Under the pieces are notes generated by a model. It made no database searches. It saw nothing but the letters and a program-made list of their open reading frames with translations, and was not told the DNA's origin. The position numbers were made by a program, and so were the translations under genes. This document shows positions 58,075-64,000 of a stretch of DNA of 64,000 nucleotides, piece after piece. Source of the DNA: Toxotes chatareus. Its lineage: Eukaryota > Chordata > Actinopteri > Toxotidae. The number at the start of each line of letters is the position of its first letter. Within the stretch, counting starts at the first letter, position 1. The DNA lies in the NCBI GenBank assembly GCA_016801885.1, contig CM028885.1, forward strand, positions 21,711,834-21,775,833, in the 5' to 3' direction.

Positions 58075-59744
58075 TGCGTACCAAGCTCTATTAAAACTAA
58101 TAAGTATCATCTGATGGGACAGAACACGTGGATAGCCTAGTAAACTTACTACAAAGTATGAAATTACAAAAAAGTAATTATTCATGACATTTTAATGGAA
58201 ATAAATGCTTCACTTGTATTTTAAAATTACACCCAAAACCCAGTTTATAAAATATTCTCTAATTGCTGATCTAAACATTCCAACTCCTTGTGTTTTCTCT
58301 TTAGCTCAACATCAGCAGATCCTTTCTGCAGCTTACAACCAGAGCAGTTCCACAGCTGCCACATCACCTCTACCTGCTTTATACCCACAAGGCAACACCG
58401 CTCATTCCTCATTTAAGATTCAGTTGGTGCTCTGATAGTGTACTTTACTTATTGTTGCCTCCTCATAGTTGGAATTTAATAACAAAGGGGAAGCAGAAAG
58501 ACTCTGGCAGTCATTTTCTTTCATCAACAGGCCATCGCTCTGCCACATTTTTTTTTATCTTAGGATCTGAAAGTAGGCTAAAATAAATAATTAGTAATTT
58601 TGGAAAATGTATTTTCCTGCTATTACTAACTACCAAGAGTGAGATTAAAACATTGATACTACTCATATCTGTGCATCATATAAAGCCTCTGAGCCTGGAG
58701 CTGATTAGTTTAGCTTAACATTAACAGAAACACTCGGCCTGGCTCTTCCCTTCTTTCTTTCAACGCTCTGCAACTTTCTGCAAGAAAGCCAATAAACGTG
58801 TTTGCCAAACAGTTGAGCTATACTTTAATAATACAACAAGAGGAAAACTGCACATTTACACTAACACACACACACAAATTCAAAACAGTATGTCCACAAA
58901 AGCCCAAGAGGGAAGACAAACAATGAAACAATTCTGCAAACAAGATGAAAGTTTTTTGGAGGCATCGTATCATTTATGTTATTCAGAGAAGGGTCACTGA
59001 ATGAATATATTTTACATTAAATACAGATAAAGAGCAGTCAGGCCATAACCGACCACAATGTGGAACAACAGACACATCTCCTGAATAATTCAAAAGATGT
59101 TCATGAAGCTGAAGAAGACCTTGTCCTATTTGCATCACAGCCACATGACTCCTGTGCGCACAGAGGAGAGCAGCCTCCCAGAATAGCTACAAATGAGAAG
59201 ATTGAAATTCCTTTAAAACAGAGGTGGGTGAGTGTTAGCGATATTGTTCCAGACACAAAAGACACAAAAATCTCCTGCTTACAACTGATTAAAAAAAAAA
59301 AGTCCTGTGTGACATCTTTAGCCTCAAAGGCACAAGAATATTGTCTCACCCATCGGGCTGTGTGTCTCTGAATAAGATAAAATCTCTCCTCAGGCTTCTC
59401 TCCTCTTCTCCCACTGCACAAAATGTTTCCAGGGTCAAAGAGATGTTTTGTGCCGTCTGGCCTCAGAGCTCCTCCGAGGTCTGCGACCCTTTGCCGCTGA
59501 GCTGCTTATTGACCTAAACACAAGAGTTTATCGTGACCTTCACAGCCTCAGTCAGTGTCTGAGTCGCAGTTATTTGAAGTAAAACTCATTTTACACTTTC
59601 AGGCTTTTCACGTGAATAAAAACATAATTTCTGTTGTTTCTGATGCAGCTGTCAGTTTCAGCATCAAAGCAGACCATATGAAGCAGATCTGACCTTTCAC
59701 ACAGAATGACACTAAGATGAGTTAAATGTGATCAGAGAGGAGGA

Positions 59745-59900
59745 GAGAGAAGCTTTTAGTATGATGACAACGCAAAGGGCTGTAAATGTTAAGAATGGTA
59801 GTTAAGGTTAGAGAACAATTGCGGTTATGTCGAAAGAAACCAACATTTACTGTTGGTAAGAAACTGGAGATGAGCAGGGGTCTCAAAAATGATGCACTTT
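59745..59900 (+). repeat. Interspersed repeat copy (middle part)
   Basis: TAGTTAAGGTTAGAGAACAA, CAACATTTACTGTTGG, TAAGAAACTGGAGATGAGCA and GGGTCTC align with the middle of the 50870-51170 copy and extend it. Confidence 0.55.
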
Positions 59901-60086
59901 GTTTACTAATACATCTTCTTTTTTAGGTGCTCCCTACTGTAAGCAGCAGATTGTGTCCTTAGAACAGAAAATGGTGCGTTCAAGAGGGCATAAGCAAACA
60001 ACGTAGTTTGTCCCTTAATCTGAGGGACAAGTTACCCTGGAAGTATATCTCAGTTTTCCAAGGTTTGCGGTGCTTTCTCTGATGTT

Positions 60087-60430
60087 CGTACAATCCTGTG
60101 CAAAAGGTTTACACAGTCTATATGTTTAGATTCTTATCTATTATGCAATTCCAGATTCTATCTGCAGCAACGACCACAAGCGTAAAGCCAGAATCAAGAA
60201 CTATCTTCAGTGACAAGAAGAACAAAGAGTCCTGCATCAGAAGGTATCGTCCCCATGGAGTCCGTCTGGGATTACATGAAGAGACAAAAGACACTGAGAC
60301 AGCCTGAAGCCACAGAAGAACTGAGGCGTGTTCTCCGAGATGATTGGAACAACATACCTTATGTGCCTTTATACTTCAAACCCCATATGTTTAAGGTGCC
60401 ACCGTTTCCCCAGACAGCATCATTAGAGAG
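60087..60430 (+). mobile_element. Tc1-like transposon remnant (second type)
   Basis: ACAATCCTGTGCAAAAGGTT followed by TGGGATTACATGAAGAGACA, CAGCCTGAAGCCACAGAAGA and GATGATTGGAACAACATACC match a Tc1-like subfamily whose transposase ends with WDYMxRQK and W(N)NxPxE-type residues. The frame at 60210 (WDYMKRQK) is a short surviving piece of transposase. It differs from the remnants at 21208 and 28450. Confidence 0.75.
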
Positions 60431-62259
60431 CAGAACCCTTCCATTCTGCCCAATCTGCTGGATAAACATCAGCTTTTACAAAAGATCCTTTGCTTTCTAT
60501 TTTGCCTCTTTGTGTCTTATCCACCCCCCCCGCCCTGTGCTTTAATGGCACAGTTTCTTAAAGACCTATTTATCTGTATCCTGCTATGGTATAAGCCCTT
60601 TCATATCCCTGTGTGACTTCAGAGGAGAGAGCTCTTCAAGGTAAGCCTTTCTCGATGAAAATCGCACAATCCAATTCACGGGCGCCAGCTGCTGCAGAGG
60701 TATCAGCCCAGTGTTGTCATCACGGCCCTCCTCTGGTGACATCAGCCCTGTTTTTCAAACTCTTTAAGTGTCTCTGAAAGCAATCCAATGGCTGTGCTAT
60801 TATCTCTGCTTAGCGGGAAAGGGATTCAAGTGAACAGCGAGAGGGATTATGGGAATATGTATGCTGATGTCAGAGAGCTGGCATCATTAGGATTGCAGCG
60901 CTGCTTTTAACATAAATACTTTGGGACTTTGCTTGTAAATGCCTACAGGGCTGCCCTTTGCTCTTTGAGAGCCAAAAGCAGTCTCGTACAAACTGCCACC
61001 AAAATCCATGTGCTATAACATTTACGTCGTGTCGGGACATCCCGCTCATTTCCTGGTAGCTATCGTTTCATCTGTTGTGACTAAAAACAAAGCAAGCAGG
61101 CATTTTGCTGAATACTTAAGTTCTCCAAGAAGTCGTTGTTTTCTCTAACTCGAGAAGAAGAAGAGACATTAAGCAGATGTTTACAGACTGAATAGCACTA
61201 CTCATGACTGTACAGTTCATCACACTAAATGAAAAGAGTATCCTACACTTTACAGACTGAAGGCCATAAAACATGCACAGCAGTAACCTGTCTTAAATTC
61301 CCCTCCTATCTGTATTACAGGCACATACTTGTAAAGATGGGAACAAACTGTTAAACCCTGGAAATAAAAGCCACAAATATTCCTGTAAGTCTGCAGAGTG
61401 CGCCAGAAAAGTGCCAGAGGAAGAAACAGTGAAATAAGAACTGAAATCAAAGGCGAGGAATGACCCGAGGAAAAAAACGATTTTTTTTTCATCTTCAGCA
61501 CGACAGCAAGTGGTACTGAAGTGATACTGAACAGGAGGATGTCAGACAGATGACGCCTCAGGCCTTCAAAGCTTTTCACTCCTGACATAATACTTACAAG
61601 TGCTGATCCAGGTGGGTCGTGTAGAACCTTAAAAGCACTTTAGAAATCCAAACAAAGACTCACGAGCCACAACAGCTTGAAGACAGTTACTTTCTTTCCC
61701 ACAAAAACCATTAATTCTCATCACAAAGTCATATTTGTTTACTGCTTCGTATCCTCACTGAACTCTGATGCATATATTTGACAAATACTGCTATTCATTA
61801 ATCAATAGGAGAATTAAAGTAAAGTGTTTTCTATTTTTTTAGTTTAAAAATGTTAAATAAATGCAGGATGTTTCTTCATTATCTCTGGTTCACATCAAAA
61901 TAAAATAAAATAAAAATCCTTATAGTTTATAGTTGAACCTTAAATAAATAAAAGAATAAACAAATAGAAGCTTTAGCCTGGACCAATCTAATTCAGAGTA
62001 TTTTAATAATTTCTTAAGGCCATCATGACATTCTCCCCCATTTTCCCAGTTAACCTTGAAAACTCAGCTAAAGATGCTGATGTCCATTAAACTTCCACTC
62101 TTTATTCCAGTGAGCCTAATTGGCTATAAACCATTCAGATGCCTTTTTAATGGCTAATAAGGTAAAGTTGCTCAGTGAGTGTAGAGCTCCCTCAGTTCAA
62201 TCTCATTCATCCCACTCACTGCAGTCCCACAGGTTACACTGCTAATGAAGAGTTAGACT

Positions 62260-62290
<31 letters not shown>
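62260..62290. repeat. AC microsatellite
   Basis: Fifteen uninterrupted AC units. Confidence 0.96.
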
Positions 62291-62292
<2 letters not shown>

Positions 62293-64000
62293 CAAACGCA
62301 TGCTTTTTACTCAGATACAGAATCAAAAATCCACTTCATTAAGCCAATCAAAATTCCGTCCAGGGAAAAAGAGGCTCGAGTATCTCTGAGCACACAAGTG
62401 AACACTACAAACACACAAACACACGTAAGCCTCACTCAGAGTGCATTTAAGTGAGCTCAGCCCATCTGATGCTCACACGCCAACAGTGACATCAAACCCC
62501 ATGAACTACTGACACCAGGACGGTTCGGGGATTATCACAGATTGAATTCAGTGTGACACTTTTGCTGCATGTGATATTTTGTGTTATTCAAACTAAACCA
62601 GTGGCCTAACCCATCGTAACTGTGGGCAAATCTTACATAGGATTTAATCTTAAGCCTGAACCTGAAAAGGTTTTTGTCAGTTGGCTGATCAGTTAATGGA
62701 CAAATGATTTCAGTATTAACTCATTAGCCAGGTTTCCATCCAATTTTTTACAGAACGTTTTGACAAAAGAAAAAGCAAATGAACGCACCTTTACATCCAC
62801 TGCTGTTATGTGAATGTTGAAGTGAAGAAGATTGAGGAAAAACAGCTGGTGGCAGAAACTGTGCAGTGGAATATGAAACTGTGTCAGAAGAAGAGGCCAC
62901 AACAAGATGATGAAATTAAAAGAAAACCAGTCAGAGCTGAGACAAACAAAAACAAAACATGGCAGAAATATTGCATTTATGTTCGTGTTGTGTATTAATC
63001 AGAGGAGCATTGCAGTCGCCTCATCACTGCACATTGATCTGATGTTTTCTAATCCTTACCTGTGAAGATAAGATGAAACCCTACACTCCGAAGCCCCTGC
63101 AGTTCCACTGATTACCCTGACTAAACCTAATTGCTTCTCTTTTCATGACTGATGTAAAGTCAGCCGCAATTTACCGCTACATTCAAATTCTTAAACGAAG
63201 CAAATCTGCAGGAATTCAAGTTTTTGGCACAAGTTTTATGCTTTTGACCCAAGTTCAACACACTCAACTGTTCAGTGAAAATGCTGTGGCTGGAAAACGT
63301 CTTTTTTTCCCTTTTTTTTGTAAGTAATGATTTAATTAGTTTGTTTTCTGTGTCTTCAACATAAAAAGAAAACAACACATGACAAAAGTGATGAGTCTCT
63401 TGAGCAAATTCAAGCTGACAGCATCTGAAGGCACCCTTGTACTTTGTTCTCATCATATGAACATAAAAAGAAATAAATCACAGACACTGTTCTCACCACT
63501 TCTCACAGTTATGCAGTGTCCTTTCCTCACATTCTCCTCTGTTAACTAAAACTACCCTTCCTGCTCTAATAAGAGCCTTTCTTTGCAGGAGGCGTTTGTC
63601 AACCAAGAACGTCTCTTCGTATTACTGCTGTCTCCTTGTTTTGAACAGAAAGGCCATGCTGTCACTTTCAAGTTATAATTACAAATCGGAAACTCGGGAT
63701 ACATCCGACTTTGTGGTTACTAACAAAAAAGTGCCTGAAAACAAAACAAGCCAGAGACTGTTGTTCAGTGTAACTGAGCCCAAATTGAATGGATATGATA
63801 TTATTCTGTCAGTGCACAGTATTTTATTTCTCACTGAACCAACTGTATGAATTATACTAGCATTGAGATGAGATATCAGTACTAAAAGAGTGGACCACAG
63901 AGGAAGGTCAGCGTAGCTTCACCTTGTTCCTGGACTTCATACCCCACTGACACGCTGATTAACTGACCGACCACAACTGCAGCTCCCTGACACATAAATG

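Larger units (their letters stand above)
51343..64000. other. oprl1 intron 1 and/or upstream sequence
   Basis: No exon encoding the receptor N-terminus and TM1 was found on the minus strand, so exon 1 probably lies beyond 64000 and this stretch would be intron 1. Contents are interspersed repeat copies (51596, 57321, 59745), polypyrimidine tracts (52640-52985, 53410-53945), dinucleotide microsatellites and a Tc1-like remnant (60087-60430). No other gene can be supported. Confidence 0.6.

Noticed and set aside
61250..61588. 112-codon minus-strand frame considered as oprl1 exon 1
   Set aside because: No TM1 signature resembling the opioid family (GN-V-V-ILR type ending), no phase-2 donor after it, and no N-glycosylation-rich start.
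1..64000. CRISPR arrays, operons, prophage or other prokaryotic systems
   Set aside because: The window is vertebrate nuclear DNA; tandem repeats here are mini- and microsatellites without spacer structure.

Overview
This window is nuclear DNA from a ray-finned fish, most likely a percomorph teleost. The evidence is sparse multi-exon genes with GT/AG introns, AT-rich non-coding DNA, many (CA)n/(TG)n microsatellites, and decayed repeats of types familiar from teleost genomes (Tc1-like transposon remnants, an element with terminal inverted repeats, short interspersed repeats). There is no operon structure, and most open frames of 60-100 codons are chance frames in non-coding DNA.

Two genes can be assigned with confidence, both on the minus strand. 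At 7102-10193 lies a complete five-exon fam187a gene for an immunoglobulin-domain type I membrane protein. All four introns keep frame and the predicted product is about 429 residues. At 30944-51342 lie the last four coding exons of oprl1, the nociceptin/orphanin FQ receptor, an opioid-family G-protein-coupled receptor. They cover intracellular loop 1 through the C-terminal tail. The first coding exon (N-terminus and TM1) was not found and is probably beyond 64000, so intron 1 would exceed 12.6 kb. An unassigned exon-like segment with good splice signals lies between the two genes at 28233-28363 (minus); I could not identify its protein.

Layout: 1-7101 intergenic with a heptamer minisatellite near 4.2 kb; 7102-10193 fam187a; 10194-28232 intergenic with repeat remnants; 28233-28363 orphan exon, followed by a Tc1-like remnant; 30944-31491 last oprl1 exon; 31492-49817 an 18.3-kb intron full of repeats, including 0.9-kb polypyrimidine and polypurine tracts; 49818-51342 three short oprl1 exons; 51343-64000 intron 1 and/or upstream sequence.

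The most notable observations are: the middle opioid-receptor exon (about 353 bp in mammals) is cut into three pieces by two extra introns; a CA repeat sits about ten bases inside one of the oprl1 5' splice sites; fam187a is multi-exonic here although I recall a single coding exon in mammals; and the orphan exon is unidentified. I found no convincing novel biological system. The two genes share a strand but nothing suggests they act together.
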